From Alphaproteobacteria bacterium (GTDB lineage: Bacteria > Pseudomonadota > Alphaproteobacteria > UBA6615): DNA of 64,000 nt. Shown here piece by piece: positions 9,065-17,287 of the stretch. Made by a program: the position numbers and the translations under genes. The notes under the pieces are model-generated. The model saw only the letters and a program-made list of their open reading frames with translations. It made no database searches and was not told the DNA's origin. The DNA lies in assembly GCA_021774445.1 (NCBI GenBank), contig JAJFJA010000028.1, positions 1-64,000 on the forward strand, read 5' to 3'. How positions within the stretch are numbered: position 1 is the first letter of the stretch; the number at the start of each line of letters is the position of its first letter.

Positions 9065-9466
9065 ATGGAATTTCTGCAACCGCCGGGCTGGCCGCAGCCC
9101 AAGGGCTACGCCAACGGTATTGCCGCAGCGGGTAAATTTGTCGCGGTCGGCGGTCAAATAGGCTGGAATCCGGTGACATTGCAGTTCGAGGCCGATGATC
9201 TGGTGGGGCAGCTGCGGCAGACATTGGACAATATTCGGGCGGTTCTGGCCGCCGCCGGCGCGACGCCGGCGGATGTGGTGCGGCTGACCTGGTATATCAC
9301 CGATCGGACGGCCTATTTGGACAATTTACGGGCCATCGGCGCCGTTTATCGGGAAATCTTCGGTCGGCACTACCCGGCAATGGCGGTGGTGCAGGTCGGC
9401 GCCCTGGTGGAGGCGAAGGCGTTGGTGGAAATCGAAGCGACCGCGGTGGTGCCTGAGACGGCGTAG
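9065..9466 (+). CDS. RidA/YjgF/UK114 family protein
   Basis: 133 residues with the RidA fold signature (AAGKFVAVGGQIGWNP, DVVRLTWYITDR, EIEATAVV). RidA proteins hydrolyse reactive enamines and imines. The conserved arginine of true RidA (in a PAR-S context) is replaced by Met106 (YPAMAV), so the chemistry may differ. It is transcribed away from the aromatic-CoA operon across the shared operator. RidA-like genes accompany 2-aminobenzoyl-CoA clusters, where an enamine intermediate must lose ammonia, so an accessory deaminase role is a reasonable inference. The ATG at 9065 follows AAAGGA; an earlier in-frame ATG at 9023 adds non-homologous residues. Confidence 0.85.
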   Translation: MEFLQPPGWPQPKGYANGIAAAGKFVAVGGQIGWNPVTLQFEADDLVGQLRQTLDNIRAVLAAAGATPADVVRLTWYITDRTAYLDNLRAIGAVYREIFGRHYPAMAVVQVGALVEAKALVEIEATAVVPETA

Positions 9467-9474
9467 GTGCGGCG

Positions 9475-9846
9475 TCATGCGGCCGGCGGGTTAACGCCGA
9501 GTTCCCGACGTTGTGCCTTGGTCAGCTTGCGAGCGACGATGGTATGGGCGGCCTGAATGTAGTCCTCGAGGTCGCGGTCGGTCATGGCGTCGGCGGTTTG
9601 GACCTGAACCCATTTCGCCCGGGCGAGATAGGGTGCGGGCGCGATGCCGGGCTGCTCGATCAAAATTGTGTAGGTCAGGTCGCTGCATTTGAAGCTGAAA
9701 CGGTTGTCGTCGCCGACATCGCCCCATTTCGAGCAGACGGCAAAGATCTTGCCGCCGATCTTCCAGACCGACGCGTTGCCCCATTGCACGACATGGGTCG
9801 TGGCCGTCAAAGCGTCACAGAAGGCGTCGAACTCCGAGCGCGTCAT
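9475..9846 (-). CDS. MmcQ/YjbR family DNA-binding-like protein
   Basis: 123 residues matching the YjbR/MmcQ fold: TRSEFDAFCDALTATTHVVQWGNASVWKIGGKIFAV near the N-terminus, then FKCSDLTYTILIEQPGI and a C-terminal WVQVQTADAMTDRDLEDYIQAAHTIV. The family is small, cytoplasmic and similar to the CyaY-like fold; its biological role is poorly defined. It is convergent with the RidA-like gene (8-base gap) and lies just downstream of the acyl-CoA synthetase on the same strand. No functional link is evident. Confidence 0.85.
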   Translation of the reverse strand: MTRSEFDAFCDALTATTHVVQWGNASVWKIGGKIFAVCSKWGDVGDDNRFSFKCSDLTYTILIEQPGIAPAPYLARAKWVQVQTADAMTDRDLEDYIQAAHTIVARKLTKAQRRELGVNPPAA

Positions 9847-9852
9847 CGGCTG

Positions 9853-11472
9853 CTAATTGCCGGGTAATCTGTGGTCGCGGTATTGGTGGCGCAGTTCGGT
9901 CTTGAGCACTTTGCCGGTGGCGCCGAGGGGCAGGCTTTCGACCGTGACAACATCGTCGGGCAGCCACCATTTGGGGACATGCAGGGCGATGTGGTCGAGG
10001 ATTTCTTGCCTCGCTGGGGCCGTGCCCGGCCTGGCGACGATCAGCAACAACGGCCGTTCGTCCCATTTTGGGTGGGGCACGGCGATGACGGCGGCCTGCT
10101 GCACGTCGGGGTGATTGGTCGCCAGGTTCTCCAGTTCGAGTGAGCCGATCCACTCGCCGCCGGATTTGATCAGGTCCTTGGCGCGGTCGGTAATATGCAT
10201 GTAGCCATCGGCGTCGATGGTGGCGATGTCGCCGGTGGGGAACCAATCCAGCGCCGCGCTCTCCGCGTTGCCGAAATAGTGGCTGGCGATCCAGGGGCCG
10301 CGGGCGAAGAGTTCGCCGAAAGCGGTGCCGTCATGGGGCAAGCGTTTGCCGGTGGCGTCACGGATTTCCATTTCGACGCCGAAAACCGACCGGCCTTGTT
10401 TGACCTTGATGCGTAAACGAGCGTCCTCGGGGGCATCGCTCATGGTGGGTTTGAGCCGGTTTAGCGCGGCGACCGGGCTGGTCTCGGTCATGCCCCAGCC
10501 CTGGCGCACTTCGACGCCATAATCGTTCTCGAAAACCGTGACCATTGCTTCCGGCACGGCGGCGCCGCCGATAAGGGTGCGGCGCAAACTGCCAAGATCC
10601 TGGCCGGTTTCTTTGACATGACCGAGCAAGCCCAGCCACAGAGTCGGTACGCCGGCGGTCACCGTCACATTTTCGGCGAGGATCAGCTCATACAGCGACG
10701 CGCCATCGAGTTTGGGGCCAGGCAGCACGAGTTTGCTGCCGGTCATCGCCGCGGCATAGGGGATACCCCAGGCGTTGACGTGAAACATGGGTACCACGGG
10801 CATGACGCATTCATGCTCGCCTAAATGCAACACGTCAGGCAGGGCTATGCAGAGGGAATGCAGCACGGTCGAACGGTGGCTGTAAAGCACGCCCTTGGGC
10901 TCGCCGGTGGTCCCGGAGGTGTAACAAAGCGAGGAGGCGGTATTTTCGTCGAAAACCGGCCAATCGTAATCCTCCGCATGGGCACCGATGAAATCCTCGT
11001 AACAAACAAGATTGGCGAGGGCACATTCGGGCATGTGCGTCGCATCAGCCATGACGACGATCGCCTCGACGGCGGTCAGCCGGTCGGCGATGGCCTCGAC
11101 CAAGGGTAGGAAGGTCGCGTCGATGAAAAGCAGGCGGTCGCCGGCGTGATTGATGATGTAGGTGAGTTGGCCGGGAGACAGCCGAGGGTTCATGGTGTGG
11201 CAGACCGCGCCTGAGCCGGAGACGGCGAAATAGATCTCAAAATGGCGAAAACCGTTCCAGGCGATGGTGCCGACGCGATCACCCTGGTCGATGCCGTAGG
11301 CGCAAAGGGCGTTGGCGAGCCGACACGCGCGCTTGTAGGCGTCATCGTAGGTGTAACGGTGGATTGGGCCTTCGACGGTTCGCGAGACGATCTGCTGGTC
11401 GCCATACATGCTCGCGCCATGGCGAAGCTGGGATGAAATCAGTAGTGGTGTATCCATCATCAACGCGCGCAT
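9853..11472 (-). CDS. Long-chain/medium-chain fatty acid-CoA ligase
   Basis: 539 residues of the AMP-forming acyl-CoA synthetase family. Key motifs are SLCYTSGTTGEPKGVLYSHR (P-loop), GWGMTETSPVAALN, WFPTGDIATIDADGYMHITDRAKDLIKSGGEWI, and the C-terminal LPLGATGKVLKTEL with the catalytic lysine. The sequence is closest in style to the FadD-like alk/medium-chain ligases. The ATG at 11472 was chosen because GGGGAGGG lies 8 bases upstream; the frame is open to 11517. The gene is divergent from the dienelactone-hydrolase fusion at 11670 and may belong functionally to either flanking catabolic cluster. Confidence 0.88.
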   Translation of the reverse strand: MRALMMDTPLLISSQLRHGASMYGDQQIVSRTVEGPIHRYTYDDAYKRACRLANALCAYGIDQGDRVGTIAWNGFRHFEIYFAVSGSGAVCHTMNPRLSPGQLTYIINHAGDRLLFIDATFLPLVEAIADRLTAVEAIVVMADATHMPECALANLVCYEDFIGAHAEDYDWPVFDENTASSLCYTSGTTGEPKGVLYSHRSTVLHSLCIALPDVLHLGEHECVMPVVPMFHVNAWGIPYAAAMTGSKLVLPGPKLDGASLYELILAENVTVTAGVPTLWLGLLGHVKETGQDLGSLRRTLIGGAAVPEAMVTVFENDYGVEVRQGWGMTETSPVAALNRLKPTMSDAPEDARLRIKVKQGRSVFGVEMEIRDATGKRLPHDGTAFGELFARGPWIASHYFGNAESAALDWFPTGDIATIDADGYMHITDRAKDLIKSGGEWIGSLELENLATNHPDVQQAAVIAVPHPKWDERPLLLIVARPGTAPARQEILDHIALHVPKWWLPDDVVTVESLPLGATGKVLKTELRHQYRDHRLPGN

Positions 11473-11669
11473 ACCGGCAGCCCTCCCCGTTGATTTCCCG
11501 GAAGTGTAGCAGGGCATGGCGCGCCAAGTGGTGCGGATTCTGACCGGGGCATGGCGGCTCGTTTACAGGCTTGGGGGGGCATACTAAGCTGACGGCGAAA
11601 TCGTTTGCCGGGCCAAAGATCGGACGCACACATGATCATGTCGCCCGGATCGGCAGGGAGGGTGCTCGG

Positions 11670-12908
11670 ATGACGGGCCGGTATATGGACATCAAAGCCA
11701 CCGATGGCGGCAGCTTCAGGGCGTTGGTGACGGTGCCCGAAAACGGCAGCGGGCCGGCGATCGTGCTGCTGCAAGAGATCTTTGGGCTGAACCAGCAAAT
11801 GCAAGACGTGGCCAAGCTCTATGCCGAGGAAGGCTATGTGGTGGTGGCGCCGGATCTGTTCTGGCGGATCGAGCCGGGGATTTCGCTGGGCTATGACGAG
11901 CAGGATTTCGCCAAAGCGCTGAGCTGCCTCGGCAAGTTCGACCTGGATCAGGCGGCGGCGGATATCGGGGCCACGGTCGCGGCCGTGCGGGCGATGCCGG
12001 AAGTAACGGGCATGGTGGGCGCGTTGGGTTTCTGCCTTGGCGGCAAACTGGCCTATATGGCGGCGGCACGCTGCGGGGTGGATTGTGCGGTGAGCTATTA
12101 CGGCGTCGGGATCGAAGGCATGCTGGACGAAGCGGCGACGATCACCTGCCCGATGGAATGCCATTTTGCCGGCGACGATCACCGCGTACCGCAAGACGCG
12201 GTGGCGGAGATCAAGGCCGCGTTCTCCGATCACAAGGAGGTGGCCTTCTTCGACTATCCCGGGGCCGAGCATGCGTTCAACACCCCGGGGCGGCCGTCCT
12301 ATGACAAACCGGCGTCGATGATTGCGCATACCCGTGCGGTGGCGCTGTTCCGGCGGGTGATGGGGCCGGTGTACAACCTGGTGGAGCTGTGGGAGGCGCA
12401 TGTCGCTTACGAATTCGCGACGCGCGATGTGGATGCGACGATGGCGACGATGGTGGACATGCCGTACGTCAACCACATCCCGACGATGACCGGTGGGGTC
12501 GGCTACAAGGAATTGCACCGGTTCTACAAGAACCACTTCATTCCGAAGACCCCGGCGGATACCAAGCTGATTCCGATCTCACGCACCGTGGGTTCCGACC
12601 GGGTGGTGGACGAGATGCTGTTCTGCTTCACCCACGATATCGAAATCGACTGGATGTTGCCCGGGGTGGCGCCGACCCGGCGTTATGTGGAGATCCCGCT
12701 GGTGGCGATCGTCTGCTTCCGCGGCAACAAGCTGTATCATGAGCATATTTATTGGGATCAGGCCTCGGTGCTGGTGCAAATCGGGGTGTTGGACCCGGCC
12801 AACCTGCCAGTGGCCGGGATCGAGACGGCGAAAAAGGTGGTGGACGAAGGATTGCCGTCGAACACATTAATGGCGCGCTGGGCCGAGAGTGCCGCGGCCG
12901 CCGAATAA
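11670..12908 (+). CDS. Dienelactone hydrolase fused to NTF2/SnoaL-like domain
   Basis: 412 residues in two parts. Residues 1-232 are a dienelactone hydrolase: nucleophile Cys122 in GFCLGGK, aspartate in GDDHRVP (169-170) and His201 in AEHAFN form the expected Cys-Asp-His triad, and EIFGLN (36-41) is typical. Residues about 236-375 form an alpha+beta NTF2/SnoaL-like domain (WEAHVAYEFATRDVDATMATM, later RYVEIPLVAIVCFRGNKLYHEHIYWD). Both parts lie in one uninterrupted frame. Start ATG follows GGGAGGG. It leads a plus-strand run into a peptide-type ABC transporter, so it may act on the imported compound. Substrate unknown. Confidence 0.88.
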   Translation: MTGRYMDIKATDGGSFRALVTVPENGSGPAIVLLQEIFGLNQQMQDVAKLYAEEGYVVVAPDLFWRIEPGISLGYDEQDFAKALSCLGKFDLDQAAADIGATVAAVRAMPEVTGMVGALGFCLGGKLAYMAAARCGVDCAVSYYGVGIEGMLDEAATITCPMECHFAGDDHRVPQDAVAEIKAAFSDHKEVAFFDYPGAEHAFNTPGRPSYDKPASMIAHTRAVALFRRVMGPVYNLVELWEAHVAYEFATRDVDATMATMVDMPYVNHIPTMTGGVGYKELHRFYKNHFIPKTPADTKLIPISRTVGSDRVVDEMLFCFTHDIEIDWMLPGVAPTRRYVEIPLVAIVCFRGNKLYHEHIYWDQASVLVQIGVLDPANLPVAGIETAKKVVDEGLPSNTLMARWAESAAAAE

Positions 12909-12964
12909 TCGAAAACTAATATTACGGGCGGCGAAAAGCCGGCCCATCCTGGGGAGGAAAAGCT

Positions 12965-14512
12965 ATGAAGTCCATTGACCGTCGACAAGTGCTGAAATAC
13001 GGCATGGGTGGCGCCGCTGCACTGCCGGTGCTGGCCTCGCCTTTCGGGCGCCAAGTGCTGGCACAGGACCCGGATTCGCTGACCATCGCCTATAACGTGG
13101 CGCTGCCGTCGTGGGATCCGACGGTGGGGACCTCGGCGGTCAACCCGACGCTGCAGTCGATCTACAAGTCGGTGTTCGACCAGTATCTCGATCTGGCGCC
13201 GGACCTGACGTTGAAAGAGGGATTGCTGACCGGGTGGGGGTGGAACGACGACCGCACCCAGGTCCATTTCGAGTTGCGCGAAGGCGCGTTCTGGCATGAC
13301 GGCACGCCGGTGACGGCGGAGGATGTGGTGTGGTCGTTGAGCCGGGCGGCGGATCCGGACGTGGGTAACCCGGTGCAGCCGGTATGGGCCGGCATCGGCA
13401 ATTTCAGCGTCGATGGCAATAGCATCACCGCCGACGTGCTCAATTTCGATCCGGTGCTGTTCAAGTGGCTGGCGTTCCTGACCGGCTATGTGCTGCCGAA
13501 ACAATATTACGAGTCCGTCGGCGCGGAAGGTTTTGAGCAAAAGCCGGTCGGCTCCGGGCCTTATATGGTGGACGCGTTCGAGCGGGACTCGTTCCTGCGC
13601 CTCAAAGCCTTTGACAAATATTGGGGACCGAAACCGGCGTTCGAGACGGTGGTGTTCAAGTTCGTCACCGACGCGACGAGCCGGGTGGCGGAGATCGAGA
13701 GCGGCGCCTCGGACCTCACCATTGAAATTCCTTACGAGGAGTTCGACCGGTTGCGCGAAAAATCAAGCCTGCAGGGTCTGTCGACGCCGGTGTCGGACAT
13801 CGCGATGATCTTCCTCAACGATATCGGTCCGATGGAAGATGAAAATGTGCGCTTGGCGGCGCATCACGCGATCAACAAGAAAGCGATCGTCGACCGACTG
13901 CTGCGCGGTTACGGGGTGCCGATCGATACGTTGCAGGCGCCGGAATATGCCGCGTTCGATGCCAGCATCGAGGTGCCTTACGACCCGGACAAGGCGAAGG
14001 AATTGCTGGCGGCCTCGGGCTTTTCGACGGACAACCCGGTGACGTTCTCGATCCAAACGACGCGCGGCTTCAAGCCGAAGGATTTCGAGATGATCCAAGC
14101 GATCATCGGCATGTGGCGCGACGTGGGAATCGAGGCGGAGATCGAAATCTACGAGATCGCCAAGCATTTCGAACTGCGGGCGCGGGACGAGCTGGCACCG
14201 GCGGCCTTCTATAACTGGGGCAACTCCATCGGCGACCCGTCGACCTCGACTTTCTTCGCGATGTTCGGCCCGTCGCCGCATTCGGTGTGGGATACGGACG
14301 ATCTCGATGGCAAATTGTTGCCGCTGTTGGGTGAGCCGGACGAGGCCAAGCGCATTGCCGGCTATCAGGAGGTGGACCGGTACATTGCCGAGAAGGGCTA
14401 TGTCATCCCGCTGTTGCAGTATGTGCAGCCGATCGTACTGCGCGAGGGGCTGACGATGACGCCGCATGTGGCCAACTATGTGTTGCCGCATCTGGTGAAG
14501 CCGGCAAATTAG
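12965..14512 (+). CDS. ABC transporter substrate-binding protein, family 5 (peptide/opine type)
   Basis: 515 residues of the DppA/OppA family (SBP_bac_5). The N-terminus carries a twin-arginine type signal (RRQVLK at 7-12, hydrophobic GGAAALPVLASP, then VLAQ), suggesting Tat export to the periplasm. The family motif WHDGTPVTAEDVVWSLSRAADP and VGSGPYMVDAFERDSFLRLKAFDKYWG are clear. GGGGAGG precedes the ATG. It begins the transporter operon 56 bases after the hydrolase fusion. Family members bind peptides, glutathione, nickel or other small molecules; the sequence does not reveal which. Confidence 0.9.
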   Translation: MKSIDRRQVLKYGMGGAAALPVLASPFGRQVLAQDPDSLTIAYNVALPSWDPTVGTSAVNPTLQSIYKSVFDQYLDLAPDLTLKEGLLTGWGWNDDRTQVHFELREGAFWHDGTPVTAEDVVWSLSRAADPDVGNPVQPVWAGIGNFSVDGNSITADVLNFDPVLFKWLAFLTGYVLPKQYYESVGAEGFEQKPVGSGPYMVDAFERDSFLRLKAFDKYWGPKPAFETVVFKFVTDATSRVAEIESGASDLTIEIPYEEFDRLREKSSLQGLSTPVSDIAMIFLNDIGPMEDENVRLAAHHAINKKAIVDRLLRGYGVPIDTLQAPEYAAFDASIEVPYDPDKAKELLAASGFSTDNPVTFSIQTTRGFKPKDFEMIQAIIGMWRDVGIEAEIEIYEIAKHFELRARDELAPAAFYNWGNSIGDPSTSTFFAMFGPSPHSVWDTDDLDGKLLPLLGEPDEAKRIAGYQEVDRYIAEKGYVIPLLQYVQPIVLREGLTMTPHVANYVLPHLVKPAN

Positions 14513-14536
14513 GCACAAGCGAAAGCCGGGAGCCCG

Positions 14537-15544
14537 TTGTCCGGATCTTATTTCTTGCGACGTCTGCTGCTGGCGGTGCCGACTCTGTTCGGCGTGGCGG
14601 TGATCGTTTTCGTGTTGCTGCGGGTCGTGCCCGGCGACCCGATTGCGATGATGATCCCGCCGGGCGCCGGTGCCGACGATATCGAGAATCTGCGCCGGGT
14701 GTATGGTCTCGACCAGCCGATGCTGGTGCAGTTCACGCGCTGGCTGAGCGATGTGGCGCGCGGGGATTTCGGCGTCTCGATCAACCTGCGCCAAGATGTC
14801 GGGCGGTTGGTGTTGAGCCGGCTGCCGGCCAGCTTGGAGTTGGCGGTCGTCGCCACGGCGTTGGCGGTGTTGAGCGGTGGGCTGCTGGCGATCGCCGGGG
14901 TTTATTGGCGCGGGCGGTGGCCGGAGGCGGTCGTCGACGGGCTTACCGGACTGACGTTGGCAATCCCGGATTTTCTCTGGGGGCTCGTGTTTATCCTGGT
15001 GCTTGGCGTGCTGCTGCCGGTGTTGCCGATCTCAGGCCGCCTTGACCCGCGTCAGGCGATCGCGTTCAGCAGTCAGTTCTATCTGGCGGAAAGCCTGTTG
15101 CGGGGCGAGTTCAGGGTGCTGGGCATGCTGTTCACCCATCTGGTGCTGCCGGCGGCGGCGCTGGCCCTGCCGTTGATGGCGGTGATTGCCCGCATGCTGA
15201 AGACGTCGCTGAGCGAGGCGATGACCCAGGACTATGTGCTGGTGGCGCGGGTGAAGGGCTTTACCCGGGGCCGGATCATCCTGCGCGAAGCCTTGCGAAA
15301 TGCGATGATCCCGACAGTGACGCTGACCGGGGTGCAGTTCACATTTCTGGTCGGCGGCACGGTCTTGGTGGAGCGGATCTTCAGCTATCCGGGGATCGGC
15401 AATATGGCGATCGGCGCGGTGATATCGCGGGATCTGCCGCTGATCCAGGGCCTGATCCTGACTTTCGCGGCGCTGTTCATCGCCATCAATCTGCTCGTCG
15501 ATTTGACCACTGTGATGCTCAATCCGCGGGTCCGGCATGGCTGA
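14537..15544 (+). CDS. ABC transporter permease (DppB type)
   Basis: 335 residues. An N-terminal membrane helix (LLLAVPTLFGVAVIVFVLLRVVPGDP) with the DppB-type signature is followed by about five further helices and the EAA cytoplasmic loop (EALRNAMIPTVTLTGVQF). It pairs with the next permease to form the membrane channel. The start is TTG at 14537 with GGGAG a few bases before it. The end overlaps the next gene by 8 bases. Confidence 0.9.
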   Translation: MSGSYFLRRLLLAVPTLFGVAVIVFVLLRVVPGDPIAMMIPPGAGADDIENLRRVYGLDQPMLVQFTRWLSDVARGDFGVSINLRQDVGRLVLSRLPASLELAVVATALAVLSGGLLAIAGVYWRGRWPEAVVDGLTGLTLAIPDFLWGLVFILVLGVLLPVLPISGRLDPRQAIAFSSQFYLAESLLRGEFRVLGMLFTHLVLPAAALALPLMAVIARMLKTSLSEAMTQDYVLVARVKGFTRGRIILREALRNAMIPTVTLTGVQFTFLVGGTVLVERIFSYPGIGNMAIGAVISRDLPLIQGLILTFAALFIAINLLVDLTTVMLNPRVRHG

Positions 15545-16412
15545 GTGGGTGCGGCGGTCGGCGTCGCGTGGCGGATTATGGCGGGCACTTGCCGGCAATG
15601 GGCGGGTGGTCTTCGGCGGGATCGTAGCGCTGGTCCTGGTGGTCGTCGCGGTCGCTGCGCCGGTGTTGGCGCCGCATGACCCGCTGCGGCAGGACCTGCT
15701 GGATTCGCTGTTGCCGCCGTTGTGGGCCGGCGGCGATCCGCGTTACCTGCTGGGGACGGACGGGTTGGGCCGGGACATCTTTTCGCGGCTGATCTTCGGG
15801 GCGCGGATCGCGCTCACCGTGGCGGTGATCGCGGCCAGTCTGGCGGCGCTGCTAGGCACCTTGCTGGGGCTGATGGCCGGCTATTTCGGGCGCTGGGTCG
15901 ATACGATCATATCGCGGCTGGTGGATATCTGGATGGCGTTTCCGCCGGTGCTGCTGTCGATCGTCCTGGTGGCGGTGATCGGGGCCGGGCTGCAAGCGGT
16001 GATTATCGCCATCGTGATCGTCGACTGGACGCGGTTCTGCCGGGTCGTGCGGGCCGAGGTGCTGGTGCAGCGGGAGCAAGACTATGTGACCTCGGCGGTG
16101 ACGATCGGGCTGAGCCGGTGGCGCATTCTGTTGGGGGAGATTCTGCCGAACCTGGTGCCGGTGCTGCTGGTGCTGCTGACCCTGGAGATGGGCATCGCGG
16201 TGATCGTCGAGGCGATCCTGAGCTTCGTCGGCCTGAGCCTGTCATCGGATTTTCCGACCTGGGGCGGCTTGATCCAAGAAGGACGGCAGTATGTCTACCA
16301 ATCCTGGTGGATCATGGGGCTGCCGGTGGCCTGTATCATTGTCGTGGTGCTGGGCTTCAACGCGTTGGGGGACGGGCTGCGGATGGTGCTGGACCCGGTG
16401 ATGCGGCGATGA
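15537..16412 (+). CDS. ABC transporter permease (DppC type)
   Basis: 291 residues with an N-terminal helix (VVFGGIVALVLVVVAVAAPVLAP), the conserved HDPLRQDLLDSLLPP and LLGTDGLGRDIFSRLIFGARIALTV segments of DppC-type permeases, and an EAA loop (LGEILPNLVPVLLVLLTLEMGIAVIVEA). It forms a heterodimer with the preceding permease. The ATG lies inside the end of that gene, and its own stop overlaps the next start (ATGA), as expected for tight operon coupling. Confidence 0.9.
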   Translation: MAEWVRRSASRGGLWRALAGNGRVVFGGIVALVLVVVAVAAPVLAPHDPLRQDLLDSLLPPLWAGGDPRYLLGTDGLGRDIFSRLIFGARIALTVAVIAASLAALLGTLLGLMAGYFGRWVDTIISRLVDIWMAFPPVLLSIVLVAVIGAGLQAVIIAIVIVDWTRFCRVVRAEVLVQREQDYVTSAVTIGLSRWRILLGEILPNLVPVLLVLLTLEMGIAVIVEAILSFVGLSLSSDFPTWGGLIQEGRQYVYQSWWIMGLPVACIIVVVLGFNALGDGLRMVLDPVMRR

Positions 16413-17287
16413 GAGCGGTGTTGGACATCGACGATCTGCATCTGCGGATCGGCCGGATGCCGGTGTTGCGCGGCGTCGACCTGACGGTAGAGGCGGGCCA
16501 GGTCCATGGGCTGGTCGGCGAGTCCGGGGCCGGCAAGACCATGGTCGGCCGGGCGGTGTTGGGCATTTTGCCGAGTGCCGCGCGGATCACGGACGGCCAC
16601 GTGACTTTTGCCGGCATCGATCTGATCAACCTGCCGGCGGCGAGCCGGCGGGGCCTGCTGGGCCGGCGGATGTCGATGATCCCGCAAGACCCGATGACGG
16701 CGCTCAACCCGGTCTATCGTATCGGCCGCCAGTTGACGGACGTGCTGCGCCATAGCCTCGGGTTGGGTCGGCAGGCGGCGCGGCAGCGGGCGCTTGAATT
16801 GCTGGAGCAAGTCCGCATCGCCGAGCCCGGGCGGGTGCTGCGGCAGTATCCGCATGAGCTGAGCGGCGGGATGCGGCAACGGGTGCTGATTGCCAGCGCC
16901 TTTGCCTGCGGGCCGGAGTTCATCATTGCCGACGAGCCCACCACCGCCCTGGATGTGACGGTACAGCGGGAGATCCTGCGCCTGATCCGCAAGCTGCAAC
17001 AAGACAAGGGCACGGCAATATTGTTCGTGACCCATGATTTGGGCGTGGTGGCGAAGATCTGCGATCGGGTCAGTGTGATCCATAGCGGACGGATCGTGGA
17101 GAGCGGCACGGCCAGCCAGCTCTTCGCGGTGCCGCAGCATCCCTATACCAAGGCGCTGTTCGCGGCGACGCCGCGCTATGACCGGCCCGGTAACCGCCTG
17201 GTGCCGGTGCCACGGCAACTGACGCTGCGCTTGCTGGAAGATGCCGCGGCCTATGATCAGCGGCGGCGGATGTTGCGTCATGCTTGA
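16409..17287 (+). CDS. ABC transporter ATP-binding protein (DppD type)
   Basis: 292 residues. Walker A GESGAGKTM, Q-loop IPQDPMTALNP, signature LSGGMRQRV, Walker B FIIADEPTTALD and H-loop VTHDLG are intact. The C-terminal HPYTKALFAATPR is characteristic of the oligopeptide/dipeptide family, although the tail is shorter than in DppD. The start at 16409 overlaps the permease stop; the frame is open further upstream but that part is antisense-type shadow of the permease. It energises the import complex together with the following ATPase. Confidence 0.9.
   Translation: MRAVLDIDDLHLRIGRMPVLRGVDLTVEAGQVHGLVGESGAGKTMVGRAVLGILPSAARITDGHVTFAGIDLINLPAASRRGLLGRRMSMIPQDPMTALNPVYRIGRQLTDVLRHSLGLGRQAARQRALELLEQVRIAEPGRVLRQYPHELSGGMRQRVLIASAFACGPEFIIADEPTTALDVTVQREILRLIRKLQQDKGTAILFVTHDLGVVAKICDRVSVIHSGRIVESGTASQLFAVPQHPYTKALFAATPRYDRPGNRLVPVPRQLTLRLLEDAAAYDQRRRMLRHA

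Noticed and set aside
12909..12964. GC hairpin before the family 5 binding-protein gene as a terminator
   Set aside because: The stem around GGGCGGC/GCCGGCCC has a bulge and no following T-run, and the downstream gene is likely in the same transcript.
15722..16408. N-terminal extension of the DppD-type ATPase
   Set aside because: The extra 230 codons overlap the permease completely and read as low-complexity Gly/Ala/Arg; the ATPase starts at 16409 in an ATGA overlap.
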